30,675 bases of DNA, from positions 1 to 30,675 of the forward strand of contig JAOZQB010000004.1 of the NCBI GenBank assembly GCA_029932445.1, in the 5' to 3' direction. Below are positions 17,782 through 26,185 of the stretch, piece by piece (the stretch's first letter is position 1; every line of letters starts with the position of its first letter). The notes below the pieces were generated by a model that had not been told where the DNA came from, made no database searches, and saw nothing but the letters and a program-made list of their open reading frames with translations. The position numbers were made by a program, and so were the translations under genes. This DNA comes from Bacteroidales bacterium (GTDB taxonomy: Bacteria > Bacteroidota > Bacteroidia > Bacteroidales > JAADGE01).

Positions 17782-18444
17782 ATGTCATCACATTATTTCA
17801 AACCATTGCTACCGGACAATTTTTACCACATTCTTAACAGAGGGAATAATAAAGAAAAATTATTTTATAAAAAAGATAATTACGACTATTTTCTGAAAAA
17901 ATATGACAATTATCTTTCTGATTATTTAACAACTTATGCTTATTGTTTGCTCGGAAACCATTTTCATCTTTTAGTAAAATTAAATACAACAAAGCAAATT
18001 ATACAAACTGCAGAAAAACTGAAAGATATTCCAAATCGACTTTCTAAATTTAATGAACTTGCAAAATCTGAATTACCGAAAATAGCGGGGCTGATTATCA
18101 GCAATCAATTCAGAAAATTCTTTATGGCATATGCAAAAGCAATAAATAATCAAGAAAAAAGAACAGGCAGTCTTTTTCAAAAAAACTTTGAACGTTTTAA
18201 AATTGATAATATAAGATATTTAAATAATGTCATTGAATATATACACAAAAACCCTGTCCATCATGGTTTTACAAATAATTTCAAAGACTATCCGTACAGT
18301 TCTTATGAACGAATAATAATACCGAAACCGTCAAAGTTACCAAAACATGAAATTTTAGAGAATTTTAACGGTAAAGAAAACTATATCCGATTTCATAAAG
18401 AAAAACATTCATTTAATATCATTCGGAATTATATTGTTGAATAA
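17782..18444 (+). CDS. REP-associated tyrosine transposase (IS200/Y1 superfamily, RAYT)
   Basis: The protein has 220 aa. It has the Y1/HUH nuclease features: an N-terminal YHILNRGNNKEKLF stretch, the metal-binding His60-Phe61-His62 in CLLGNHFHLLV, a GSLFQKNFERF segment, and YIHKNPVHHG with the candidate catalytic Tyr153. Family knowledge: RAYTs are single-copy domesticated transposases that act on short palindromic repeats. Here matching palindromes lie immediately on both sides of the gene, as expected. It interrupts the run of GH13 genes. It is intact and has no link to sugar metabolism other than position. Confidence 0.88.
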   Translation: MSSHYFKPLLPDNFYHILNRGNNKEKLFYKKDNYDYFLKKYDNYLSDYLTTYAYCLLGNHFHLLVKLNTTKQIIQTAEKLKDIPNRLSKFNELAKSELPKIAGLIISNQFRKFFMAYAKAINNQEKRTGSLFQKNFERFKIDNIRYLNNVIEYIHKNPVHHGFTNNFKDYPYSSYERIIIPKPSKLPKHEILENFNGKENYIRFHKEKHSFNIIRNYIVE

Positions 18445-18446
18445 CC

Positions 18447-18479
18447 AGACTTTCCAAACTTTTAAAACTTGGAAAGTCT
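18447..18479. repeat. Right flanking inverted repeat (hairpin) of the RAYT gene
   Basis: Perfect 11-bp arms AGACTTTCCAA (18447-18457) and TTGGAAAGTCT (18469-18479) surround an 11-nt AT-rich loop, beginning 2 nt after the transposase stop. It shares the GACTTTCCAA core with the motif at 17755-17769. It may be a RAYT substrate and could also act as a weak terminator, but no T tract follows. Confidence 0.7.
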
Positions 18480-18494
18480 CCCAAATTAAAAAAT

Positions 18495-20333
18495 ATGAAA
18501 AAACTTATCATCATATCACTTTTATTTGCAACAACTTCATTATTTGCCCAAAAAATTAATTTACAAAAAGTTGAACCGCCGAATTGGTTTGTCGGGATGG
18601 AAAATACACATTTGCAATTGTTGGTTTACGGAAAAAATATTTCAAAAACCGATGTTGTTATAAATTCTGAAAAAGCAGAATTAAAAGTTGTTTCAAAAGT
18701 TCAAAATCCGAATTATTTGTTTTTGGATATTGATATCAGCAAAGATGCAAAACCCGGTAATTTTAATATTTTATTCAAATTAAAAGGAAAAACAAAAGCA
18801 AAATATTCTTATCAACTTTCTGAGAAACCGAAAAGAAAAAGAGGATTTTCTCAATCAGATTTTATATACTTGCTGATGCCGGACAGATTTGCAAACGGAA
18901 ACCCTGATAATGACAGTGCAGACGGTTTGCTTGAAAAAATTAACAGAAGCAATCCCGACGGCAGACACGGAGGCGATATTCAAGGCGTTATAAATCACTT
19001 AGATTACATACAAAATATCGGTGTAACAGCACTCTGGTTGAACCCCGTTCTTGAAAATAATAATCCGTCCTATTCTTATCACGGATATGCGATAACCGAT
19101 TTTTACAAAACCGACCCGCGTATAGGAACGGATGAAGGATATAAGCAACTTTCCGATGAACTTCACAAACGAAAAATGAAGTTAATCGAAGATATGATTT
19201 TTAATCATTGCAGTGAAAATCATTGGTGGATGAAAGATTTACCTACCGATAATTGGGTGAATACAAATAAAGATTTCCATACCAACTACAGAGGCAGTAC
19301 TATCACGGATCCTCATGCTTCACAAAGTGATTATAAGAAGATGACCGAAGGTTGGTTTGTTTCTTCCATGCCCGACCTCAATCAGCACAATCCCTTTTTG
19401 GCAAATTATTTAATTCAAAACAGTATTTGGCGAATTCTGACTTACGATTTAGACGGCATCAGAATGGATACGTATCCCTACCCTTTTAAAGATTTTATGT
19501 CGGAATGGGCACAACGACTTCATGCCGAATTTCCCGATATTACTTTGCTCGGTGAAACATGGTTACACAAAGTTCCGTACACGGCATACTTCCAAGCAAA
19601 CAGTCCGATCTCGGGTAATTATAATTCGCATCTCGACTGCATCACGGATTTTTCTTTATATTATGCAACAAAAGCCGCTTTTAACGAAAAAGAAGGATGG
19701 GAAGAAGGGTTACTGCGAATTTACAACATTTTTGCACAAGATTTCCTCTATGCAAACCCCGAGAATATTGTTATTTTTCTTGATAATCACGATTTAGACC
19801 GTTATTTTTCAGATGTCGGTGAAGATATGAATAAGTTTAAAATGGGAATATGCGTTTTGTTAACCGCGAGAGGAATTCCCGTTCTTTTTTACGGTGATGA
19901 AATTTTAAAAACCGGTTTTGAATATCAGGGACACGGACACATTCGAACCGATTTTCCGGGTGGTTGGAAAACCGACAAAAAAAATGCTTTTACAAAAGAA
20001 GGCAGAACCGAAAAACAAAACGAAGCATTTAATTTCATTAAAAAAATCGCTGATTTCAGAAAAACAAGCAAAGCACTTACCGAAGGGAAATTACTCCAAT
20101 TTATACCGGAAAACAATACTTATGTTTATTTCAGATACACGGATAATGAAGCCGTTATGATTATGCTGAATAATAATGATACGGAAAGCAGAACCATTAG
20201 CTGGTCGCGATTTTCGGAAATTTTGAAGAATTACAATACAGGAAAAAATATCATTTCCGGTAAGAAATATGAAAAACTTGATAAGATTACAATCAATAAA
20301 AAATCGGCAATAATAATTAAATTAAAAAAGTAA
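18495..20333 (+). CDS. susA: SusA-like neopullulanase / cyclomaltodextrinase (GH13)
   Basis: The protein has 612 aa, close to B. thetaiotaomicron SusA (617). A signal peptide ends at LFA|Q, without a lipobox, so it is probably periplasmic. Residues about 20-115 match the cyclomaltodextrinase N-terminal domain, opening with VEPPNWFVGMENTHLQLLVYG. The GH13 barrel begins DFIYLLMPDRFANGNPDND. Region I is IEDMIFNHC, region II DLDGIRMDTYPYP with nucleophile Asp325, region III LLGETW with Glu354, region IV FLDNHDLDR with Asp433. A C-terminal beta domain follows. Family role: cutting imported maltodextrins, cyclodextrins or pullulan to maltose and panose. It follows the RAYT gene and may originally have continued the amylase run. 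Confidence 0.9.
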   Translation: MKKLIIISLLFATTSLFAQKINLQKVEPPNWFVGMENTHLQLLVYGKNISKTDVVINSEKAELKVVSKVQNPNYLFLDIDISKDAKPGNFNILFKLKGKTKAKYSYQLSEKPKRKRGFSQSDFIYLLMPDRFANGNPDNDSADGLLEKINRSNPDGRHGGDIQGVINHLDYIQNIGVTALWLNPVLENNNPSYSYHGYAITDFYKTDPRIGTDEGYKQLSDELHKRKMKLIEDMIFNHCSENHWWMKDLPTDNWVNTNKDFHTNYRGSTITDPHASQSDYKKMTEGWFVSSMPDLNQHNPFLANYLIQNSIWRILTYDLDGIRMDTYPYPFKDFMSEWAQRLHAEFPDITLLGETWLHKVPYTAYFQANSPISGNYNSHLDCITDFSLYYATKAAFNEKEGWEEGLLRIYNIFAQDFLYANPENIVIFLDNHDLDRYFSDVGEDMNKFKMGICVLLTARGIPVLFYGDEILKTGFEYQGHGHIRTDFPGGWKTDKKNAFTKEGRTEKQNEAFNFIKKIADFRKTSKALTEGKLLQFIPENNTYVYFRYTDNEAVMIMLNNNDTESRTISWSRFSEILKNYNTGKNIISGKKYEKLDKITINKKSAIIIKLKK

Positions 20334-20337
20334 AATA

Positions 20338-20345
20338 TATCTTTG
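20338..20345 (+). promoter_or_regulatory. Promoter -7 box for the Thr-tRNA editing gene
   Basis: TATCTTTG followed by CAATC fits TAnnTTTG closely, about 50 nt before the ATG at 20397. It starts just after the susA stop, so the next gene is probably transcribed independently. Confidence 0.5.
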
Positions 20346-20396
20346 CAATCAATAATATTAAACTTTTTACATTTAACTTTATACTTTTATCTGAAT

Positions 20397-20810
20397 ATGA
20401 AACTCTTAATGATATTTGCCGAAAAATTCTCTTATACTCCCACAATAAAAACAATTGAAGATGCCGAAGAGCACACCGAAGGCAAAACTTTCGAAAATGC
20501 GCTTATCGGTTTTATTCAGGTAGAGGAACACGATACCGAAAAAGAAATTCTGAAAGTTGAAAAGAATTTAGTGAAAAATTTAAAATGGGGAGCACGAAAA
20601 AACAATACAAACAAAGTTGTATTACACTCATTTGCACATCTTTCCGAAAGCAAAGCTTCACCGGGATTCACCAAACAAGTCTTTGAGTTAGCCGAAAAAC
20701 GATTAAAAAATGCCGAATATGAAACAGCACAAACACCTTTCGGTTATTTTCTGGATTTAAATGTTAAAGCGCCCGGCTTTTCTCAAGCTCGAATGTTTAA
20801 AAGTTTTTAA
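20397..20810 (+). CDS. Stand-alone threonyl-tRNA synthetase editing domain protein
   Basis: The ATG at 20397 gives 137 aa (MKLLMIFAEKFSYTPT); a TTG start at 20343 would overlap the promoter box and is less likely. The sequence resembles the archaeal-type editing domain of threonyl-tRNA synthetase (DTD-like fold), with ALIGFIQVEEHDTE, KWGARKNNTNKVVLHSFAHL, and a C-terminal QTPFGYFLDLNVKAPG stretch. Family knowledge: this domain removes misacylated serine from tRNA-Thr or D-amino acids from tRNA; as a free protein it would act in trans. It has no synthetase domain. It converges on dnaA across a shared terminator. Assignment is by recognition of the fold family, so the precise substrate is uncertain. 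Confidence 0.72.
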   Translation: MKLLMIFAEKFSYTPTIKTIEDAEEHTEGKTFENALIGFIQVEEHDTEKEILKVEKNLVKNLKWGARKNNTNKVVLHSFAHLSESKASPGFTKQVFELAEKRLKNAEYETAQTPFGYFLDLNVKAPGFSQARMFKSF

Positions 20811-20815
20811 ATAAA

Positions 20816-20847
20816 AAAAAATCCCGACAGAATTGTCGGGATTTTTA
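20816..20847. terminator. Bidirectional terminator between the editing-domain gene and dnaA
   Basis: The arms ATCCCGACA (20821-20829) and TGTCGGGAT (20834-20842) form a perfect 9-bp stem with a 4-nt loop, flanked by an A run on the left and a T run on the right. It works for both convergent genes. Confidence 0.88.
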
Positions 20848-20871
20848 CTTATAAATTAAACTTATTACTTT

Positions 20872-22296
20872 TTACTTATAAGTCTCAATACGCTTTTCAA
20901 TATCTTCTATTTGCGACTGCAAATTTTTATCATAAGACAGTTGATCTTTTATCACTTTATCTGCATATAAAACCGTTGCATGATTTTTTCCGCCGATTTC
21001 AGCACCGATTGTTGATAAAGAATATTTTGTAAATTTCTTTGCAAAATACATAGCTATTTGGCGAGTTTGTACAATTTCTCTCTTTCTGTTTCGTGATTGC
21101 AATGCTTCTTGAGTAATATTAAAATAATTACAAACAACTTTTTGAATATGTTTAATAGTAATTTCTTTTTTCGGTTTTTGAGCCAAACGATCAATTTTGG
21201 ATTGTGCAAATTCAAAAGTTATATCTTCTTTCATTAAAGTTGCATAAGCCAATAATGAGATTAAAGCACCTTCCAATTCCCGAATACTTCCGGTGATATT
21301 TTCGGCAATATAATTTATTATTTCCGAAGAAGTTTCAATACCTTCCTTTTCTGCTTTTTTATTTAATATAGCAACACGAGTTTCAAAATCAGGACCTTGT
21401 AATTCTGTTGTTAAAGCCCATTTAAAGCGTGATATCAATCTGTCGTCCAATCCTTTAAGTTCCGAAGGAGCTCTGTCAGAAGTTAAAATCAATTGTTTAC
21501 CGGATTGATGCAAATGATTAAAAATATGAAAAAATGTATCTTGCGTTCCGGGCTTACCGGCAAATTCATGAACATCATCTATAATTAAGACATCAACCAT
21601 TTGATAAAAATGCAAAAAATCATTTCTTGTGTTTTTTCTTGCCGCATTTGTAAATTGCATTTCAAAACGACGTGCCGATACGTAAAGCACAATTTTCTTT
21701 TCACCGAAATTTTCTTTTACTTCAATTCCGACTGCTTGAGCTAAATGAGTTTTTCCCATTCCGGATTTCCCCCAAATAAACATCGGATTATAAGGATTAT
21801 TTCCCGGTTGTGAGCCAATCATTTTTCCGGCAGCAACAGCAATATTATTGCACTTTCCGACAACTAAATTATCAAAACAATAATTATTGTTTAAGTGAGA
21901 ATCAACATGAACCTTTTTAATTCCGGGTAAAATATCAGGATGAATAGGATCATTATTCTTTAAAGGAACTTTCATGGACGGATTTGATAAATTTGCACCA
22001 TTATTTCCGGGATATAAAACTTTTGAATTCGTAAAATTTGAATTATCAATTACAATGCTGTATTTTAATTTTGCATTACTGCCGAGTTCTTTTTTTAAAA
22101 CTTTCTTCAATAAATCAATATAATGTTCTTCAAGAAATTCATAAAAAAATTGGCTTGGAACATTAATTGTCAAAACATTACCGTCTAATTTTTCGGGTAT
22201 AATAGGTTTAAACCATGTATTAAATGTAACTTCAGGAAGGTTATCGTGAATAACGTTTAAACAATTATGCCAGATTTCTTTATGGTTTTTATTCAT
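20872..22296 (-). CDS. dnaA: Chromosomal replication initiator DnaA
   Basis: The protein has 474 aa, full length. Domain I (about 1-75) begins IWHNCLNVIHDNLPEVTFNTWF. A polar linker (about 85-140) follows. The AAA+ domain has Walker A GKSGMGKT (176-183), Walker B VLIIDDVHEF, a sensor region ILTSDRAPSELKGLDDRLISRF, and the arginine-finger region. Domain IV has RNRKREIVQTRQIAMYFAKK and the DnaA signature GGKNHATVLYADK. It binds DnaA boxes and opens oriC. It is a housekeeping gene inside an otherwise saccharolytic region, on the opposite strand from its neighbours. No gene downstream of the dnaN/recF type is seen. Confidence 0.97.
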   Translation of the reverse strand: MNKNHKEIWHNCLNVIHDNLPEVTFNTWFKPIIPEKLDGNVLTINVPSQFFYEFLEEHYIDLLKKVLKKELGSNAKLKYSIVIDNSNFTNSKVLYPGNNGANLSNPSMKVPLKNNDPIHPDILPGIKKVHVDSHLNNNYCFDNLVVGKCNNIAVAAGKMIGSQPGNNPYNPMFIWGKSGMGKTHLAQAVGIEVKENFGEKKIVLYVSARRFEMQFTNAARKNTRNDFLHFYQMVDVLIIDDVHEFAGKPGTQDTFFHIFNHLHQSGKQLILTSDRAPSELKGLDDRLISRFKWALTTELQGPDFETRVAILNKKAEKEGIETSSEIINYIAENITGSIRELEGALISLLAYATLMKEDITFEFAQSKIDRLAQKPKKEITIKHIQKVVCNYFNITQEALQSRNRKREIVQTRQIAMYFAKKFTKYSLSTIGAEIGGKNHATVLYADKVIKDQLSYDKNLQSQIEDIEKRIETYK

Positions 22297-22522
22297 CCTA
22301 ATTTTGGAACTTTTTTGATTAATAACTTGTATGATTTTTTGGGATTGTAAATTTGATAAAAAAATACCATTAAAAAAAATCCATTTACTATTGTTTTTTT
22401 CATTTACTTCATATTGATATTATTCTCAACAATTTAAAAAAAAAATAAAAATAAAAAAAGTTATCATAATCATATCTGTCTGATTCCTTGCAATATAGCG
22501 CTTTAATAATGTTAATTAATTG

Positions 22523-22541
22523 TTAATAAGTCACTTATTAA
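22523..22541. repeat. Perfect 19-bp palindrome upstream of dnaA
   Basis: TTAATAAGT and ACTTATTAA flank a single C. It lies about 230 nt before the dnaA start. It may be a regulator site, but in such AT-rich sequence chance is possible. Confidence 0.45.
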
Positions 22542-22688
22542 TTAAAAGACAGAAGCTATTATATTTAACTATTTGTCAATTTTACATTAATAAATAACTC
22601 TTAAGAACTTACCTTTTAAAGTGTTATTAATTATAACAGATATTTGTATCCTTATTTATCTTACCTGTACAATAAAAATACAAAATCT

Positions 22689-22700
22689 GCAATCGTTTGC
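22689..22700. promoter_or_regulatory. LacI-type operator upstream of the T9SS amylase
   Basis: GCAATCGTTTGC is the exact reverse complement of the susC operator at 6134-6145. It lies 162 nt before the amylase ATG, a distance similar to the other two sites. Confidence 0.7.
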
Positions 22701-22861
22701 AAAAAGAATCTCCGTTAAATTAATTCAAGTAACAAATAAATAATTATTTTTACAAACATTACAAAATTCTATATCATAATGAAAATAAAGTACTCACTCT
22801 CCTAATCTTTTTTTATATCATATATTTACAATTAGTTAAAATTATTAAAAAAACAAAACTC

Positions 22862-25573
22862 ATGAAACATATATTCACAATAATTCTGACAATTTTAATT
22901 TTATCGGCAAAAAGTCAAACCATAACAACTAATCCGGAATTTCCCGTCCCGAGCCAAGCAGTAACCGTTACTTTTGATGCAACGGGAACGGATTTGGAAG
23001 GATATTCGGGTGATTTATACGCCCACACCGGGGTAACAATTGAAGGAGTCGGACAATGGCAACATGTTATAGGAAGTTGGGGCAATAATTCGACACAACC
23101 GCAATTAACGAGTTTGGGAAATAATAAATGGGAATTAGACATTTCTCCTTCTGTTAATGATTTTTACTCCGTAACCGGCGGCGAACTTGTTACCGAATTA
23201 TGTTTTGTTTTCAGAAGTGCTGACGGAGGAACTCAATCGTCCGATTTATTTGCAGATGTCTATTCCGAAACGGATATAAATATCACATCACCGGATTCTA
23301 CGCAAATTTTTTCAATAAATGATAATGTTCCTGTCAATGCAGTTTCGATTTTTGCAACTTCAATGTCTTTATATATTAATAATAATTTTATTACAACGGT
23401 TTCCGATAATCAACTGACTTATGATTATACGGCAACTGCTTCAGGAACAAATACAATAAGAATTGAAGCAACTGACGGAACAACAACGATTCAAAAAGAA
23501 TCACATTTTTTTGTTCGAGCAGATAATACAATAGCTGATTTACCTTCTTCAGGACTGGCAGACGGAATTAATTACATTGATAATAATACCGTAACTTTAG
23601 TATTATATGCTCCGAACAAAACATTTGCATTCGTGAAAGGGAGTTTTAATAATTGGGCATTATCTCTTTCAAATCAGATGAATCAAACACCTGACGGAAA
23701 CCGATACTGGTTAACCTTAAACAGCCTGACACCGGGGCAAGAATACATTTATCAATATATTATTGACGGAACGTTGACCGTTGCCGATCCCTATTGTGAT
23801 AAAATTTCAGACCCTTGGAATGATTCATACATCAGCAATACGACTTATCCGAATCTAATTGCCTACCCTTCCGGTAAAACGTCGGGAATTGCTTCTGTTT
23901 TTCAAACTGCACAAACACCATACAGTTGGAATACAAACTCATTTACACGACCCGATAATAAAGATTTAATTATATACGAACTTCATATCAGAGATTTTAT
24001 CTCAGCGCATGATTACACAACATTAACAGACACAATAAATTACCTTAAAACTCTCGGAATTAATGCAATAGAACTGATGCCTGTTAGTGAATTTGAGGGT
24101 AACAGCAGTTGGGGTTACAATCCTGATTTTTATTTTGCTCCCGATAAATATTACGGACCTAAAAATACATTGAAAGCGTTTATTGATTCTTGCCATGCAA
24201 ATAATATTGCTGTTATAATGGATATGGTATTAAATCATTCATACGGTCAAAGCCCTTTAGTTCAAATGTATTTTGATCCGAATGCCGGTGATTGGGGACA
24301 ACCTACGGCAGAAAATCCCTGGTATAATCAGACTTCACCAAACACCGATTATTCATGGGGTTATGATTTTAATCACGAAAGTCTTGATACCAAAGCATTT
24401 GTTTACAGAGTTTGCAACTATTGGCTTACCGAATACAAATTTGACGGTTTTCGTTTTGATTTCACAAAAGGATTTACAAATACTCCCGGCAACGGATGGG
24501 CGTATGATGCTTCAAGAATAGCCATTTTGGAAGATTATGCCGATCATATTTGGTCTGATTCGCCCGGTGCTTATGTTATTTTAGAACATTTTGCCGAAAA
24601 TTCGGAAGAAATTGAACTTTCAAATTACGGAATGATGCTGTGGGGAAACATTAATTACACATACGGACAAGCAGCAATGGGTTGGAATTCCGATTGGGAT
24701 TTTTCATGGACTTCATATCAACAACGCAGTTGGAATGAACCTAATCTGGTATCCTACATGGAAAGTCATGATGAAGAACGCATGATGTTCAGAAATGAAA
24801 ATTACGGTAATTCTTCCGGAAGTTATAATATTCAGGATGAAGCAACAGCATTAAGAAGAGCTGAACTTGCAGGTGCATTCTTTTTTACGGTACCCGGTCC
24901 TAAAATGATATGGCAATTTGAAGAACTCGGCTATGATATCAGCATTGACGACCCGTGCAGAGTGTGCGAGAAACCCATTTTGTGGAACTATGTCAGTGTA
25001 CAAAACAGAAATAAGCTTTATAATTATTTCAAAATTTTCATTGACTTAAAGAAAAATTACGATGTTTTCTCTACGACTGATTATGATATTTCATTTTCCG
25101 GTAATATGAAACAAATTGTATTGCGCAGCCCGAGTTTGAATGTCGTAATTCTAGGAAATTTTGATGTAAGCGAACATTATGCCGTACCGGATTTCAGTGC
25201 ATCCTCTCTTTGGTACGATTACTATACGCACGAAGAATATTCAGGAAGTAATTCCGTAACTTTGGGACCAGGTGAATATAAAATATTCACAAGCGAAATT
25301 CTTGATATTCCGGATATTCCCGAAACCGTTGAAGAAATTAACAATAATAACACTTTCAGTATATATCCGAATCCGGCTTATGATAAAATTTATATTTCTG
25401 ATATTTCATCATTTTCTGAAATCGTATTATTAGATATCCAAGGAAAAATTATAAAAGAAATTGCTTCATCAAGTATTAACGAAATAAATATCAGTTCATT
25501 AAAATCAGGCATTTATTTTATTAAAGCAACAAAAGGAAATAGAATTTCATATAAGAAATTCGTAAAAATATAG
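22862..25573 (+). CDS. T9SS-exported multidomain GH13 alpha-amylase
   Basis: The protein has 903 aa. The signal peptide ends near AKS|Q19. Residues about 20-138 form an N-terminal beta module (FPVPSQAVTVTFDATGTDLE) of a kind seen in Bacteroidota amylases, possibly starch-binding. About 140-220 is Ig-like. About 240-320 is a CBM48-type module (VKGSFNNWALS...YQYIIDG). The GH13 barrel spans about 370-760. Region I is VIMDMVLNHS, region II FDGFRFDFTKGF with nucleophile Asp533, region III ILEHFAE with acid Glu575, region IV YMESHDEERM with Asp637. Residues about 835-903 (YPNPAYDKIYI... GIYFIKATKG) are a type A T9SS sorting domain, so the enzyme is secreted or surface-attached. It shares its operator with susC, which marks it as the probable first step of starch attack. 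Confidence 0.93.
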   Translation: MKHIFTIILTILILSAKSQTITTNPEFPVPSQAVTVTFDATGTDLEGYSGDLYAHTGVTIEGVGQWQHVIGSWGNNSTQPQLTSLGNNKWELDISPSVNDFYSVTGGELVTELCFVFRSADGGTQSSDLFADVYSETDINITSPDSTQIFSINDNVPVNAVSIFATSMSLYINNNFITTVSDNQLTYDYTATASGTNTIRIEATDGTTTIQKESHFFVRADNTIADLPSSGLADGINYIDNNTVTLVLYAPNKTFAFVKGSFNNWALSLSNQMNQTPDGNRYWLTLNSLTPGQEYIYQYIIDGTLTVADPYCDKISDPWNDSYISNTTYPNLIAYPSGKTSGIASVFQTAQTPYSWNTNSFTRPDNKDLIIYELHIRDFISAHDYTTLTDTINYLKTLGINAIELMPVSEFEGNSSWGYNPDFYFAPDKYYGPKNTLKAFIDSCHANNIAVIMDMVLNHSYGQSPLVQMYFDPNAGDWGQPTAENPWYNQTSPNTDYSWGYDFNHESLDTKAFVYRVCNYWLTEYKFDGFRFDFTKGFTNTPGNGWAYDASRIAILEDYADHIWSDSPGAYVILEHFAENSEEIELSNYGMMLWGNINYTYGQAAMGWNSDWDFSWTSYQQRSWNEPNLVSYMESHDEERMMFRNENYGNSSGSYNIQDEATALRRAELAGAFFFTVPGPKMIWQFEELGYDISIDDPCRVCEKPILWNYVSVQNRNKLYNYFKIFIDLKKNYDVFSTTDYDISFSGNMKQIVLRSPSLNVVILGNFDVSEHYAVPDFSASSLWYDYYTHEEYSGSNSVTLGPGEYKIFTSEILDIPDIPETVEEINNNNTFSIYPNPAYDKIYISDISSFSEIVLLDIQGKIIKEIASSSINEINISSLKSGIYFIKATKGNRISYKKFVKI

Positions 25574-26185
25574 ATGAACTTTTTAGCTCACATATATCTT
25601 TCGGGGGAAAATGAAGACATTCAATTCGGAAATTATATCGGTGATTTCGTAAAAGGGAAAAATTATAAAAAATACAACGATGACATTATAAAAGGTATTT
25701 TATTGCATCGTGAAATTGATTCTTATACAGATTCGCATCCCGTTGTTCGAAACAGTATAAAAAGAATGCGCCCGGCATACGGAAAATATGCCGGTGCTGC
25801 TGTTGATATTTTATACGACCATTTTTTGGCAAAATATTGGACTGACTATTCTTCTGCAAAATTGGAAGATTTTGTAACTAATTTTCATCATACCGTATCG
25901 GAACGATTAGGCAAACTCCCCGACAAAGCAAGACGTTTCACTTCTCCTTTTATAAAAAATAAGCGTCTTATTTGCTATGCCGATTTAAATTGCTTCAAAG
26001 ATGTTTTGCAAAAAATGGCGATATACACTTCAATGCCTGATAAGGTTAAAGATGCGATGCAAATAATTAATAAAAACTATAATTTATTTTACGAGGAATT
26101 TGAAACTTTCTTTCCTGAAATAATTAGTTTTACACGGAAAAAACTATCAAATCAAAGTATGCCACAATGCAATCCAGAACGGTAA
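25574..26185 (+). CDS. Acyl carrier protein phosphodiesterase (AcpH) family protein
   Basis: The protein has 203 aa and starts MNFLAHIYLSGENEDIQFGN, with FLAHIYLS, GNYIGDFVKG and GILLHREIDSYTDSHP, all typical of the AcpH/DUF479 family. Family knowledge: AcpH removes the phosphopantetheine arm from acyl carrier protein. The ATG directly abuts the amylase TAG stop, so translation may be coupled to the amylase mRNA, although the functions seem unrelated. The 3' end overlaps the convergent permease gene by 39 nt. In Bacteroidota these proteins are annotated by similarity only, so the activity is inferred. Confidence 0.83.
   Translation: MNFLAHIYLSGENEDIQFGNYIGDFVKGKNYKKYNDDIIKGILLHREIDSYTDSHPVVRNSIKRMRPAYGKYAGAAVDILYDHFLAKYWTDYSSAKLEDFVTNFHHTVSERLGKLPDKARRFTSPFIKNKRLICYADLNCFKDVLQKMAIYTSMPDKVKDAMQIINKNYNLFYEEFETFFPEIISFTRKKLSNQSMPQCNPER

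Larger units (their letters stand above)
22297..22861. other. 565-bp intergenic region between dnaA and the T9SS amylase gene
   Basis: This is a very AT-rich divergent region. It holds a perfect odd palindrome at 22523-22541 (TTAATAAGT-C-ACTTATTAA), a LacI-type operator at 22689-22700, and a weak -7-like TATATTTA at 22821-22828 for the amylase. I found no perfect DnaA box (TTATNCACA); the nearest is TTATTCTCA near 22420. No open frame of note. Confidence 0.6.

Noticed and set aside
22297..22861. oriC next to dnaA
   Set aside because: No perfect TTATNCACA box; closest is one mismatch (TTATTCTCA). AT-richness alone is not enough.
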